The notes below the pieces were generated by a model. The model saw only the letters and a list, made by a program, of their open reading frames with translations. It did not search any database and was not told the origin of the DNA. A stretch of DNA of 64,000 bases from Orbus sasakiae (GTDB lineage Bacteria; Pseudomonadota; Gammaproteobacteria; Enterobacterales; Orbaceae): assembly GCF_039542345.1 (NCBI RefSeq), contig NZ_BAABHY010000015.1:1-64000 (forward strand). The letters are read 5' to 3'. This document shows, one piece after another, positions 17,534 to 26,243 of this stretch (position 1 is its first letter; each line of letters begins with the position of its first letter). The position numbers and the translations under genes are program-made.

Positions 17534-19438
17534 TTAGCTATTGTCGTCAGATGAATGGTCATCTGGGGCAATATCAACCGGTTTTTCTGTTTTAGGCTCA
17601 CCTTCTACTGGTGTTTTTTTCGCCGCATGCTCATCTTTTTCCGTCCAACCATCTGGTGGTGTTACTGGTTGACGATTCATTAACTCAGCAATTTGTTTCG
17701 CACTGATTGTCTCATATTTTAATAATGCATCTTTCATGGCATGTAAAATATCAATATTATCAGTCAACAACTTGTGTGCGCGATCATAGTTGCGTTTGAT
17801 AATTGCTTGAACATCTTCATCAATAATACGGGCTGTCTCATCAGAGATTTTTTTCATTGGACCGTATGATGATTCTTCATATTCAAAATAAATCGGCGCT
17901 AAACGTTCAGAAAAGCCCCATTCTGTCACCATTGCACGTGCAACATTCGATGCATAACGAATATCACTCGACGCACCTGAGGTAATTTTATCTTCACCGT
18001 AAATTAAACCTTCAGCGATACGTCCAGCATAAGCGGTTGATATCATCGACTCTAACTTAGTTCGGCTTTGACTGATCTGGTCACCTTCAGGTAAGAAGAA
18101 CGCCACACCTAATGCTCGACCACGAGGAATAATCGTCACTTTATGCAATGGATCATGCTCTGGAACTAAGTAACCAACAATGGCATGACCAGACTCATGG
18201 TATGCGGTATTGGTAAGTTGTTCTGTCGTCATCGTCAATGAACGACGCTCTGTACCCATATTAATTTTATCTTTTGCTTCTTCAAATTCATCCATCGAAA
18301 CAAGACGCTTATTACGACGAGCAGCAAACAAAGCAGCTTCATTGACTAGGTTAGCTAAATCAGCCCCAGAATAACCAGGCGTACCACGTGCTAACACAGA
18401 TAAATCAACATTATTATCTAAAGGTACTTTACGAATATGCACCGCTAAGATTTGTTCACGACCTTTCATATCCGGTAAACCGATCTGCACTTGGCGGTCG
18501 AAACGACCAGGTCGTAACAATGCAGGGTCTAAGATGTCAGCTCGGTTGGTTGCAGCAATAATGATAATACCGCTGTTTGTCTCAAAACCGTCCATCTCAA
18601 CCAACATTTGGTTTAAAGTCTGTTCGCGTTCATCATGTCCACCCATCGAACCACCGCCACGTTTGCGGCCGACAGCATCAATTTCATCGATGAAAATAAT
18701 ACAAGGTGCATGTTTACGCGCCTGATCAAATAAGTCTCGGACACGTGACGCACCGACACCCACAAACATTTCAACGAAGTCAGAACCCGACATACTAAAA
18801 AATGGCACATTCGCTTCACCAGCAATGGCTTTTGCTAATAACGTTTTACCCGTACCTGGAGGACCAACCATCAGTACGCCTTTAGGAATACGTCCGCCCA
18901 ATTTTTGGTATTTACTCGGATCACGCAAAAAGTCGACAACCTCTGTCACTTCTTGTTTAGCTTCTTCACTACCGGCCACATCAGTAAATTTGGTTTTCAC
19001 TTGGTCAGGTGTTAGCATTTTTGCTTTACTTTTACCCACTGCCATTGGCCCACCTTTACCACCGCCTTGCATCTGACGCATGATAAAGATCCAAAATCCG
19101 ATCAAAAAGATAATTGGAAACCATGAGATTAAAATCGTTGTTAATAAACTTGGTTTTTCTTCTGGCGTACCAAATGTTTGGACTTTATTTAAATTTAACT
19201 CATCCATTAATTTTAGATCAGTATAAGGGATATAAGTCACATAACTATTATTATTGTTTGTAACAGCTGTTATCTCTTTTCCATTAATATGAACTTCTTT
19301 GAGTTTACCGCTCGTAATATCAGAATTAAATGTTACATAGTCTACTTGTGGCCCACTGTTTGACATTGAACTGAATTGATTAAAAACAGCAATTAAGACG
19401 ACAGCAATGATACCCCAAATAAGCAAATTTTTTACCAT
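17534..19438 (-). CDS. ftsH: ATP-dependent zinc metalloprotease FtsH
   Basis: Inner-membrane AAA+ protease that degrades unassembled membrane proteins, RpoH and LpxC in relatives. The start at MVKNLLIWG is chosen because E. coli FtsH begins there; an upstream TTG would add eight residues. 634 residues. Two membrane helices (about 3-22 and 97-121) flank a periplasmic domain. Walker A GPPGTGKT is at about 192-199, Walker B IIFIDEIDAVG follows, and the zinc motif is HESGH. The C-terminus is acidic and Pro/Lys-rich. Cotranscribed with rlmE upstream and folP downstream. Its modulators HflK and HflC are encoded at 1660-3866. Confidence 0.97.
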   Translation of the reverse strand: MVKNLLIWGIIAVVLIAVFNQFSSMSNSGPQVDYVTFNSDITSGKLKEVHINGKEITAVTNNNNSYVTYIPYTDLKLMDELNLNKVQTFGTPEEKPSLLTTILISWFPIIFLIGFWIFIMRQMQGGGKGGPMAVGKSKAKMLTPDQVKTKFTDVAGSEEAKQEVTEVVDFLRDPSKYQKLGGRIPKGVLMVGPPGTGKTLLAKAIAGEANVPFFSMSGSDFVEMFVGVGASRVRDLFDQARKHAPCIIFIDEIDAVGRKRGGGSMGGHDEREQTLNQMLVEMDGFETNSGIIIIAATNRADILDPALLRPGRFDRQVQIGLPDMKGREQILAVHIRKVPLDNNVDLSVLARGTPGYSGADLANLVNEAALFAARRNKRLVSMDEFEEAKDKINMGTERRSLTMTTEQLTNTAYHESGHAIVGYLVPEHDPLHKVTIIPRGRALGVAFFLPEGDQISQSRTKLESMISTAYAGRIAEGLIYGEDKITSGASSDIRYASNVARAMVTEWGFSERLAPIYFEYEESSYGPMKKISDETARIIDEDVQAIIKRNYDRAHKLLTDNIDILHAMKDALLKYETISAKQIAELMNRQPVTPPDGWTEKDEHAAKKTPVEGEPKTEKPVDIAPDDHSSDDNS

Positions 19439-19524
19439 GTCGTTCAAAAGAAAACCCCTCAAAAATAATGGATTATGCTCATTCTAAAATAAAGCACAAT
19501 AGTACTATAAAAAAATACAACTGG

Positions 19525-20151
19525 CTACTTCCGCCCCGTTGCTACAATGTAAACTTCACGTGATCTAGCACGAGAAGCTTCAGGTTTACGAATTTTGACG
19601 ACTTTAAACATATCTCTTACTGATTTGAGATATTCTTCAAATCCTTCACCTTGGAAAATTTTGACGATAAAGCTACCATTGGGTGCTAATACATCACGAC
19701 ACATCTCTAACGCAAGTTCAACTAAATACATAGCACGAGGAATATCGACAGCTGGCTGGCCACTCATATTCGGCGCCATATCAGACATGACCACTTGAAC
19801 CTTATCTTCGCCAACCCGGTCAAGTAAAGCACTTAATACCGCTTCATCACGAAAGTCACCTTGCAAAAAATCGACACCAACGATAGGATCCATTGGCAAA
19901 ATATCACACGCAATGATACGGCCTTTGTTACCAATTTGTGATGCCACATATTGTGACCATCCCCCTGGCGCGGCACCAAGGTCCACCACCGTCATGCCGG
20001 GTTTAAATAATTTATCGGTGTTTTGTATCTCTTCCAGTTTAAACCATGCGCGTGAACGTAAGCCTTTTTTTTGAGCTTGCTGTACAAAGCGATCCTTAAA
20101 ATGTTCATTTAGCCAACGCGTTGAACTGGCTGAGCGTTTTTTATTACTCAC
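19525..20151 (-). CDS. rlmE: 23S rRNA 2'-O-methyltransferase (Um2552)
   Basis: SAM-dependent methyltransferase acting on U2552 in the A-loop of the 50S subunit (also called RrmJ/FtsJ). 208 residues, the usual length. SAM motif DLGAAPGGWSQ, the DMAPNMSG segment and C-terminal KPEASRARSREVY are typical. It precedes ftsH as in E. coli and is divergent from yhbY. Confidence 0.97.
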   Translation of the reverse strand: MSNKKRSASSTRWLNEHFKDRFVQQAQKKGLRSRAWFKLEEIQNTDKLFKPGMTVVDLGAAPGGWSQYVASQIGNKGRIIACDILPMDPIVGVDFLQGDFRDEAVLSALLDRVGEDKVQVVMSDMAPNMSGQPAVDIPRAMYLVELALEMCRDVLAPNGSFIVKIFQGEGFEEYLKSVRDMFKVVKIRKPEASRARSREVYIVATGRK

Positions 20152-20253
20152 TTTTTATCCTACATTTATGCTATCAAAGCGAATATTCATTGAAGTTTTA
20201 CTTTATATAGGGTTAGAATAGCAAAATTACAACCCTTAATGATATAAAATTAC

Positions 20254-20550
20254 ATGAATTTATCTAATAAGCAAAAGCAATACTTAAAAGGTGAAGCACA
20301 TCACCTAAAACCTGTTGTTATGATTGGTGCAAATGGTTTAACAGAAGGCGTACTTGCTGAAATCGAGAATGCTCTCGCTTTTCATGAACTCATCAAAGTT
20401 AAAGTATCAGCGGAGGACCGTGATACCAAGAAATTGATTTGTGACGCAATTATTCGCGAAACTGGCGCTGTTCAAGTGCAATTAATCGGTTCAATTTTGA
20501 CTTTATTCAAGCAAAGTGAAGAAAAGAAAATCGCACTACCTAAACACTAA
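20254..20550 (+). CDS. yhbY: Ribosome assembly RNA-binding protein YhbY (CRM domain)
   Basis: 98 residues, a single CRM domain that binds 50S precursors. The GxxG-type loop appears as MIGANGLTEGVL; the LIKVKV strand and the IIRETGAVQVQLIG segment follow. It is divergent from rlmE and convergent with greA, the same arrangement as in enterics. Confidence 0.95.
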   Translation: MNLSNKQKQYLKGEAHHLKPVVMIGANGLTEGVLAEIENALAFHELIKVKVSAEDRDTKKLICDAIIRETGAVQVQLIGSILTLFKQSEEKKIALPKH

Positions 20551-20570
20551 TCAATACAACAACTGAATTA

Positions 20571-20594
20571 AAAAGCCGCATTTTGCGGCTTTTT
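20571..20594. terminator. Bidirectional terminator between yhbY and greA
   Basis: AAAAAGCCGCATTTTGCGGCTTTTT: a GC-rich stem with A-run before and T-run after, so it can end transcripts from both convergent genes. Confidence 0.9.
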
Positions 20595-20598
20595 GCAC

Positions 20599-21075
20599 TT
20601 ATCGATACTCAACATTTAAAATATCGAATTCCACATCCCCACCAGGCGTTTTGATCGAAACAGTATCATCTTGTTCCTTACCGATCAACCCTCGTGCAAT
20701 CGGTGAATTTACCGAAATTAAATTTTGTTTAAAATCCGCTTCATCATCACCAACAATACGATAAGTGATCTCTTCATCTGTATCTAAATTTAACACAGTA
20801 ACAGTTGCACCAAAAATGACACGCCCGGTGTTTTTAATTTTTGTTATATCAATCACTTGTGCTTGAGAAAGTTTACCTTCAATTTCTTGAATTCGCCCTT
20901 CACAAAAACCTTGCTGCTCGCGTGCGGCATGATATTCTGCATTTTCTTTTAAATCACCGTGAGCTCTTGCTTCGGCAATAGCTGCTATTATTTGTGGCCG
21001 TTTTACGGTTTTCAATTCTTCAAGTTCGGCGCGTAATAGTTCAGCGCCTTTAATCGTCATAGGGATCTGTTGCAT
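20599..21075 (-). CDS. greA: Transcription elongation factor GreA
   Basis: Stimulates RNA cleavage by backtracked RNA polymerase. 158 residues. The N-terminal coiled coil includes the acidic tip loop GDLKENAEYHAAREQQ; the C-terminal FKBP-like domain ends GDVEFDILNVEY. A ribosome-binding site (AGGAGG type) precedes the start. The leader contains an intrinsic terminator (see 21143-21177), which suggests attenuation or a leader-derived small RNA. Confidence 0.97.
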   Translation of the reverse strand: MQQIPMTIKGAELLRAELEELKTVKRPQIIAAIAEARAHGDLKENAEYHAAREQQGFCEGRIQEIEGKLSQAQVIDITKIKNTGRVIFGATVTVLNLDTDEEITYRIVGDDEADFKQNLISVNSPIARGLIGKEQDDTVSIKTPGGDVEFDILNVEYR

Positions 21076-21142
21076 AGCAATCCTCCTTTATATTTATTCC
21101 TTACAAATAAAATGAAATTCATTATTTGAATTTTCCATAAGC

Positions 21143-21177
21143 AATAAAAAAACACTCCCTTTAAAAAAGGGAGAGTT
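21143..21177 (-). terminator. Terminator inside the greA leader
   Basis: On the minus strand a stem CTCCCTT / AAGGGAG, extended past an A/A mismatch by AAC/GTT, is followed by TGTTTTTTTATT. It lies 75-100 nt upstream of the greA start codon, with no minus-strand gene before it in this spacer. It therefore acts on transcripts initiated at greA's own promoter. Confidence 0.75.
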
Positions 21178-21197
21178 TTATTTCTGTTCTGTTACTC

Positions 21198-21228
21198 AAT
21201 ATATTAGCGATTATTTAAGATAAGGCAA
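21198..21228 (-). promoter_or_regulatory. Candidate greA promoter
   Basis: Minus-strand TTGCCT (21223-21228) is a fair -35 and AATATA/TATATT (21198-21205) a fair -10 at 17-19 bp spacing. Transcription from here would give a leader of about 20 nt before the terminator hairpin. Assignment is by consensus only. Confidence 0.4.
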
Positions 21229-21286
21229 GCGGTAAAACACTGTTTAAAGTTACAGTTATCACATATTGCTTCTGTCTTGTTCAAAA

Positions 21287-21328
21287 TCTCGTTATTTTAT
21301 TGTTGTAATCGCTAATTATAGTGTAAAA
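21287..21328 (+). repeat. Dispersed intergenic motif, copy B
   Basis: TCTCGTTATTTTATTG then TAATCGCTAATTATAGTGTAAAAA. The last 18 nt, GCTAATTATAGTGTAAAA plus A, match copy C exactly. It lies in the 374-bp spacer between divergent greA and the AsmA-like gene, about 120 bp upstream of the latter. TATAGT inside it could be a -10 element. The remainder of this spacer (21229-21286 and 21329-21449) shows nothing clear. Confidence 0.6.
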
Positions 21329-21449
21329 AAAGCGTCTATTTTCTGTTTGCTGTAAAGACATACGCTTAATTTAAAATGCACATTTCATCTAAAATGATTT
21401 AAAGTATAATAATCAACAGGAACACGATAACGAAAAATAAAGACACCCT

Positions 21450-23096
21450 ATGCTCAAACGACTACGTTTACTTTTATTAGTTTTGATAGCCATCAGTTGG
21501 TTTGTCTTTATCCTGCCCTACTTATTAGTTCAAACTCAATGGGGTGCGCATTATGCGGGTCTAATGCTCTCCAATTATAATAGTCAGTATACGATTTCGT
21601 TTGAACGGGTATCACATTCAATTACAAAACCGTATGAACTCACATTCGAAAACCTGAAAATTCAGGATAAAGCGCAATCGAGGACTTATCTCACCAGCCA
21701 AAAAGTCGTCATTGGTTTACTTAAAAATGATCTATTACAACTAAATCGCTTGGATTATCTATTACTCGAAAATGGTCAGATTGAGGTATTACAGCACAAT
21801 GCTGAATTCAATGTACAATTTTTACAACTTAAAAACATCTCCGTGCATTACCTTGATACAGCTCAGAATATCGAAATAACCCTTAGCAATATTTATGGCG
21901 GTGCGAAGCCTTGGTCGACACGGCTCTTGACTGATCGGTTAGATACCCAATTTAACTTTACCATTCAGCGTGCTATTTATAATCAATTTAAAAGTGAATC
22001 GGTCTTTGTGCAAGGCATACAAAAAAACCAGCAACTTCGGCTATCCAATCTTGGTGGGAATATCAACCAAGGCTTTTTCACTGCAAATTTGGTTATTTTA
22101 CCCAACAATCAGATCGATGTTGCGCAATTAAAATTAAATAATATTCATTTTCAATCAACCGATAATGTGTCGCGTATTAATGACCTGATAACAGACTTAC
22201 CCAATACAACAGTACAATTATTGTCGATAATCAACAGTAGTGTTAGCTTGCCAAACCTAACGATCGAGAAAGCAAATCTTGAAGCTAAAAATATCCGTTA
22301 TGATGGTCAATGGCAACTAGACAAAAGTGATTTATCCTTCGATGCACAAAGTATTGTTTGGCAAGATGAGCTTGTCGAACAACCGTTATTACAATGGTAT
22401 CATGCCGATGATAAGATCATTCTTGAACAAGCGATTGCATTATGGAATAAAGGTAACATCAAATTGGCGGGAAGCTGGCAAAATGGCTTATTAACCATTG
22501 ATAATATGATTGCAGGTGGCATTCGTTATCAACTCCCCACTCGTTGGTATCAAACCCTTGATACACACACGCTACCAGATATATTCCCTGATCATATTGT
22601 GATTAAGCAGTTTATGCTGATGCCAAGCTTATTAATCGATACAGACCCGCAATTTCCATTTCAACTCAGTTCATTTGAAGCCTTTGGTAATGATATTAAC
22701 ATTAATACCTCACAACACCATGTCAATATTAATGGGAGTATGTTATTAAAGGCAGATAACGCTACATTCAATACTGTTGAATTAAATAAACCCGATTTAA
22801 GCATGACGTTAACAGATAAAAATTACCTTTTAACATTCAGTACTCTGATTGAACAAGGTATTCTTGAAGGGCAGGCGCATTTATTTACGACTCAACAGCT
22901 GAAATCGTTAACCCTTAATGCTCACACGGTTGATAGTCAAGTACTGGCGTTATGGCATTTAATCAATAACCCACTCACAACAAATAAATTTACTGTTGAA
23001 TTACAAGGTCTATTAATCCCATTATCACTTAACGGTGTATTAAAAACGAATGGTAATAGCTACCCGATTAAAGACAATAAACTGACTGGCTATTGA
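21450..23096 (+). CDS. AsmA-like inner-membrane anchored protein
   Basis: 548 residues. One N-terminal membrane segment (about 5-27, LLLLVLIAISWFVFILPYLL) is followed by a long beta-rich, Asn/Gln-rich periplasmic part with repeated short strands of the form N-L-x-I-x-x-x-x-L. This architecture matches the AsmA family, bridge-like lipid transport proteins between the membranes. It is somewhat shorter than E. coli AsmA. I recognise the class, not a specific orthologue. It lies upstream of hslR-hslO on the same strand but separated by 110 bp that contain two hairpins (CCCAATT/AATTGGG at 23112-23138 and CCGCT/AGCGG at 23144-23159). Confidence 0.65.
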   Translation: MLKRLRLLLLVLIAISWFVFILPYLLVQTQWGAHYAGLMLSNYNSQYTISFERVSHSITKPYELTFENLKIQDKAQSRTYLTSQKVVIGLLKNDLLQLNRLDYLLLENGQIEVLQHNAEFNVQFLQLKNISVHYLDTAQNIEITLSNIYGGAKPWSTRLLTDRLDTQFNFTIQRAIYNQFKSESVFVQGIQKNQQLRLSNLGGNINQGFFTANLVILPNNQIDVAQLKLNNIHFQSTDNVSRINDLITDLPNTTVQLLSIINSSVSLPNLTIEKANLEAKNIRYDGQWQLDKSDLSFDAQSIVWQDELVEQPLLQWYHADDKIILEQAIALWNKGNIKLAGSWQNGLLTIDNMIAGGIRYQLPTRWYQTLDTHTLPDIFPDHIVIKQFMLMPSLLIDTDPQFPFQLSSFEAFGNDININTSQHHVNINGSMLLKADNATFNTVELNKPDLSMTLTDKNYLLTFSTLIEQGILEGQAHLFTTQQLKSLTLNAHTVDSQVLALWHLINNPLTTNKFTVELQGLLIPLSLNGVLKTNGNSYPIKDNKLTGY

Positions 23097-23206
23097 TTTA
23101 GCAGAATCAGTCCCAATTATATTAACTATCCAATTGGGTATATCCGCTCATAATAGCGGGTGGCTTTAAGGGTTAATTCATTGCATAACATAAGTTGGAA
23201 ATCATG

Positions 23207-23599
23207 ATGAATGATGCTGCGCAATTAATGCGATTAGATAAATGGTTATGGGCTGCGCGTTTTTATAAAACACGTTCACTTGCTCGTGAAATGATTGAAG
23301 GTGGTAAAGTTCACTATAATGGTCAACGAACTAAACCCAGTAAAATTGTGGAAATTGGCGCTGAGCTTAAATTGCGGCAAGGCAGTGATGAAAAGACCAT
23401 CACCGTTTTAGCATTAAGCCAGCAGCGACGCAGTGCAAATGAAGCACAAATGTTATATCGCGAGAATGAAGCCAGTATTGTAAAGCGAGAGCAGATAGCG
23501 CAAGCTCGTAAATTAGGTGCTTTAACCATGCCGCATCCTGATCGCCGCCCGGATAAAAAAGAACGTCGTAATTTGATAAAATTTAAATATGGTGAATAA
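23207..23599 (+). CDS. hslR: Heat shock protein Hsp15, S4-domain RNA-binding protein
   Basis: Binds 50S subunits carrying a stalled nascent tRNA-peptide and helps recycle them. The start at the second of two adjacent ATGs is preferred (GGA 7 nt upstream); the first, at 23204, is possible. About 130 residues. The S4 domain begins RLDKWLWAARFYKTRSLA, and the C-terminal MPHPDRRPDKKERRNLIKF is almost identical to E. coli Hsp15. 21 bp upstream of hslO, as in enterics. Confidence 0.95.
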   Translation: MNDAAQLMRLDKWLWAARFYKTRSLAREMIEGGKVHYNGQRTKPSKIVEIGAELKLRQGSDEKTITVLALSQQRRSANEAQMLYRENEASIVKREQIAQARKLGALTMPHPDRRPDKKERRNLIKFKYGE

Positions 23600-23619
23600 T
23601 TTATTCATCAGGAGTCAAT

Positions 23620-24516
23620 ATGAACCAAACAACTACAGAACAAACCACTCATCACGATAAATTATCGCGATTTTTATTTGATAATCATGCTATTCGTGGT
23701 GAATTGGTCAATTTGAACCAAACTTATCAACACATATTAGCCAACCATAATTATCCTTTACCTGTTCAACACTTATTAGGTGAATTATTAGTTGCAACGA
23801 GTTTGTTGACCGCAACCTTAAAATTTGAGGGCGATATTACGGTACAATTACAAGGTGACGGTCCCCTTAATTTAGCCGTGATTAATGGTAATAATCATCA
23901 ACAAATGCGTGGGGTCGCTCGTGTTAACAGTGAAATCAAAGATGATGCCACGTTAAAAGAGATGTTGGGTAATGGGTACATCGTTATTACAATTACGCCG
24001 AAAAAAGGCGAGCGTTATCAGGGGATAGTAGGAATTGAAGCCGATACCCTGACCGGTTGTATTGAAAATTATTTCAAACAATCAGAACAATTACCCACAA
24101 AACTAGTGATAAAAACGGGTGTTTACCAAAATATGCCCATGGCTGCTGGCATATTATTACAAGTGTTACCGGCGAGTGAAGATACACAAACTTCATTTGA
24201 ACATCTTACGACTTTAGCCGAAACTATCAAACCAGACGAAATTTTTGCATTACCTGCTGATGAAGTCCTTTACCGACTTTATCACCAAGAAGACGTACGC
24301 TTATTTGATGGTCAATGTGTTGAATTTAAATGTACTTGCTCAAGACAACGTTGTGAAGATACATTAGTGACTTTGCCCGAAAACGAAGTGGATACCATTC
24401 TATCCGAAGATGGTAATATTGATATGCATTGTGATTACTGTGGTAATCATTATATTTTCGACAAAATTGATATTGAAAATTTGCGCAAACATCAGCTCAA
24501 AGACACGCTTCATTAA
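23620..24516 (+). CDS. hslO: Redox-regulated chaperone Hsp33
   Basis: Holdase activated by oxidation and unfolding under HOCl or peroxide with heat. 298 residues. The zinc-binding redox switch is intact: Cys238 and Cys240 (CTC) and, 30 residues later, Cys271 and Cys274 (CDYC). A ribosome-binding site AGGAG precedes the start. Cotranscribed with hslR. A GC-rich hairpin (CCCCTCAA / TTGGGGGG, 24523-24546) follows the stop codon but lacks a T-run. Confidence 0.97.
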   Translation: MNQTTTEQTTHHDKLSRFLFDNHAIRGELVNLNQTYQHILANHNYPLPVQHLLGELLVATSLLTATLKFEGDITVQLQGDGPLNLAVINGNNHQQMRGVARVNSEIKDDATLKEMLGNGYIVITITPKKGERYQGIVGIEADTLTGCIENYFKQSEQLPTKLVIKTGVYQNMPMAAGILLQVLPASEDTQTSFEHLTTLAETIKPDEIFALPADEVLYRLYHQEDVRLFDGQCVEFKCTCSRQRCEDTLVTLPENEVDTILSEDGNIDMHCDYCGNHYIFDKIDIENLRKHQLKDTLH

Positions 24517-24615
24517 TATTGGCCCCTCAATCTAATGGTTGGGGGGAGTTGATGGCTATTTCGAATTAAACTATCCTATATCACTTTATCAATGTATAAC
24601 GCATGAGATCCTAAT

Positions 24616-25431
24616 ATGATTAAACTAATAATAACGGACATGGACGGCACTTTCTTAAATAGCCAAGGTGACTTTGATCGCGAATTATACCGCAGTGTTA
24701 AATTAAAAATGGATCAACAAGGCATTATTTTTGCACCTTGTACTGGTAAGCAGTGTGAACGCGTTGAACAACTATTTGGTCCAACGCTTGCGTCAGATCT
24801 CTGGATTTTAGGAGACAGTGCAACGCGAATTAAACATAATGGTCAATATATTTATCAATCACTGCTTGCTAATAGATTGGGTTTAGCCATTATTAATACG
24901 TTGGAAAACGTTTCATTAGAACATATTATTATTGCCTGTACACCAAGTTGTGCCTATATCAAATCCAGCTTATCTGATAGTGAACAACAAAAAATAAAAG
25001 GGTCTTATGCGAACGTTAAAACCATTGATGACTTATCATTAATCGCGGAAGATTTTGTAAAAATAACCGTTTATGACGCCCAACTACGTTGTTTTGAAAC
25101 GCGTGAAAAGCTGGCGCAATTTTTTGACCAAGCCTATATCGTCGCATCAGAAGCCGCATGGATAGATATATCAAAGTATGGTGTACATAAAGGCACCACG
25201 GTACAAAAATTACAAACATTGCTTAATGTCACAAAAGCACAAACCATGGTATTTGGTGATGGTCTAAATGATATAGAATTGATGCACGCTGGTGATTTTA
25301 GTTTTGCCATGCGCAATGCATTTGATGAAACCAAACATGCCGCGCGTTATATTACTGGAACTAATGACGATAATAGTGTGCTAAACACGATCGATCAATT
25401 CATCTCGTTGCAATTCCCCGCTAAAAATTAG
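24616..25431 (+). CDS. HAD-superfamily phosphatase, Cof type
   Basis: 271 residues. Motif I DMDGTFLN near the N-terminus, Thr of motif II in FAPCTGKQ, and motif IV FGDGLNDIELM near the C-terminus, with a C2-type cap between. These enzymes dephosphorylate sugar phosphates or cofactor precursors, but sequence alone does not give the substrate. It stands alone, 99 bp after hslO and convergent with pgpA. Confidence 0.88.
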   Translation: MIKLIITDMDGTFLNSQGDFDRELYRSVKLKMDQQGIIFAPCTGKQCERVEQLFGPTLASDLWILGDSATRIKHNGQYIYQSLLANRLGLAIINTLENVSLEHIIIACTPSCAYIKSSLSDSEQQKIKGSYANVKTIDDLSLIAEDFVKITVYDAQLRCFETREKLAQFFDQAYIVASEAAWIDISKYGVHKGTTVQKLQTLLNVTKAQTMVFGDGLNDIELMHAGDFSFAMRNAFDETKHAARYITGTNDDNSVLNTIDQFISLQFPAKN

Positions 25432-25452
25432 TCATATCAAACAGCGAAACCG

Positions 25453-25481
25453 TTAATTGCCCGACTGACAAGGGCAATTAA
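25453..25481. terminator. Convergent terminator between HAD gene and pgpA
   Basis: TTAATTGCCC / GGGCAATTAA, a perfect 10-bp stem with a 9-nt loop, filling the gap between the two convergent genes. T-tracts are weak on both sides. Confidence 0.65.
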
Positions 25482-25482
25482 T

Positions 25483-25980
25483 TTACCACCATAGACTTAA
25501 AAGATAAACGACCAATGATGAAAATATGGCAGCAATCACATCATCAATCATAATCCCAAAACCACCCGAAACTTTTTGATCAAACCAACGAATCGGCCAA
25601 GGTTTAACCATATCAAACAGTCGAAATGCCACAAATGCAATGACAATCCATAAAATCGTCACATGAGGGATAAAAAATAAGGTTATCCACATCCCAATAA
25701 ACTCATCCCACACAATATGTCCTGAATCATGAGTATTTGTATCATCAGAGGTTTTTTGACAAATAAAACAACCAAAAATAAAGGCTACAACAATAAAGAT
25801 CCAGTACAAAACAGGAGTTAATCCATTAAATAACAACCATAACGGAATTGCCATCAATGAGCCCATTGTACCTGGCATTATCGGTGACATACCACTCCCT
25901 AATCCGACAGATAAAAAATGGATTGGATTGGTGAGTTTGAGGTTTTGTTTAAAATTTTGGTTATTGCTTGATTTTGCCAT
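25483..25980 (-). CDS. pgpA: Phosphatidylglycerophosphatase A
   Basis: Removes phosphate from PGP to give phosphatidylglycerol at the inner membrane. 165 residues. The N-terminal motif LGSGMSPIMPGTMGS and the IVWDEFIGMW motif are the PgpA signatures; three to four membrane segments follow. In E. coli it follows nusB-thiL; here it stands alone. Confidence 0.93.
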   Translation of the reverse strand: MAKSSNNQNFKQNLKLTNPIHFLSVGLGSGMSPIMPGTMGSLMAIPLWLLFNGLTPVLYWIFIVVAFIFGCFICQKTSDDTNTHDSGHIVWDEFIGMWITLFFIPHVTILWIVIAFVAFRLFDMVKPWPIRWFDQKVSGGFGIMIDDVIAAIFSSLVVYLLSLWW

Positions 25981-26166
25981 TGATATTATTGATTCATTAA
26001 ATTCAAATGAGGGATGTAGTTATATCACAAAAATGAAGCGTGTTAAGCAAAAATTGAACAATCATGGTGTTTTTTATTATTCGTCATGATCAACCGTCGT
26101 ACACGAATCGTTATTGAGCAATGGATAACCAAATGGTATGAGTATGATATATCGTCATTGAATAGA

Positions 26167-26205
26167 CAAAGCGTGCATTGCACGCTTTGATTTATTTATT
26201 TATTT
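26167..26205 (+). terminator. Plus-strand terminator in the pgpA-argF spacer
   Basis: CAAAGCGTGC / GCACGCTTTG, a perfect 10-bp stem with an ATT loop, then ATTTATTTATTTATTTT on the plus strand. The annotated genes on both sides are on the minus strand, so its T-rich tail faces the wrong way for argF. It may still stop argF transcripts as a hairpin, or it may end an unrecognised plus-strand RNA. Confidence 0.6.
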
Positions 26206-26243
26206 TGGGGCAACGAAAGTGATATTGTTTGACGTTCCTAAAA

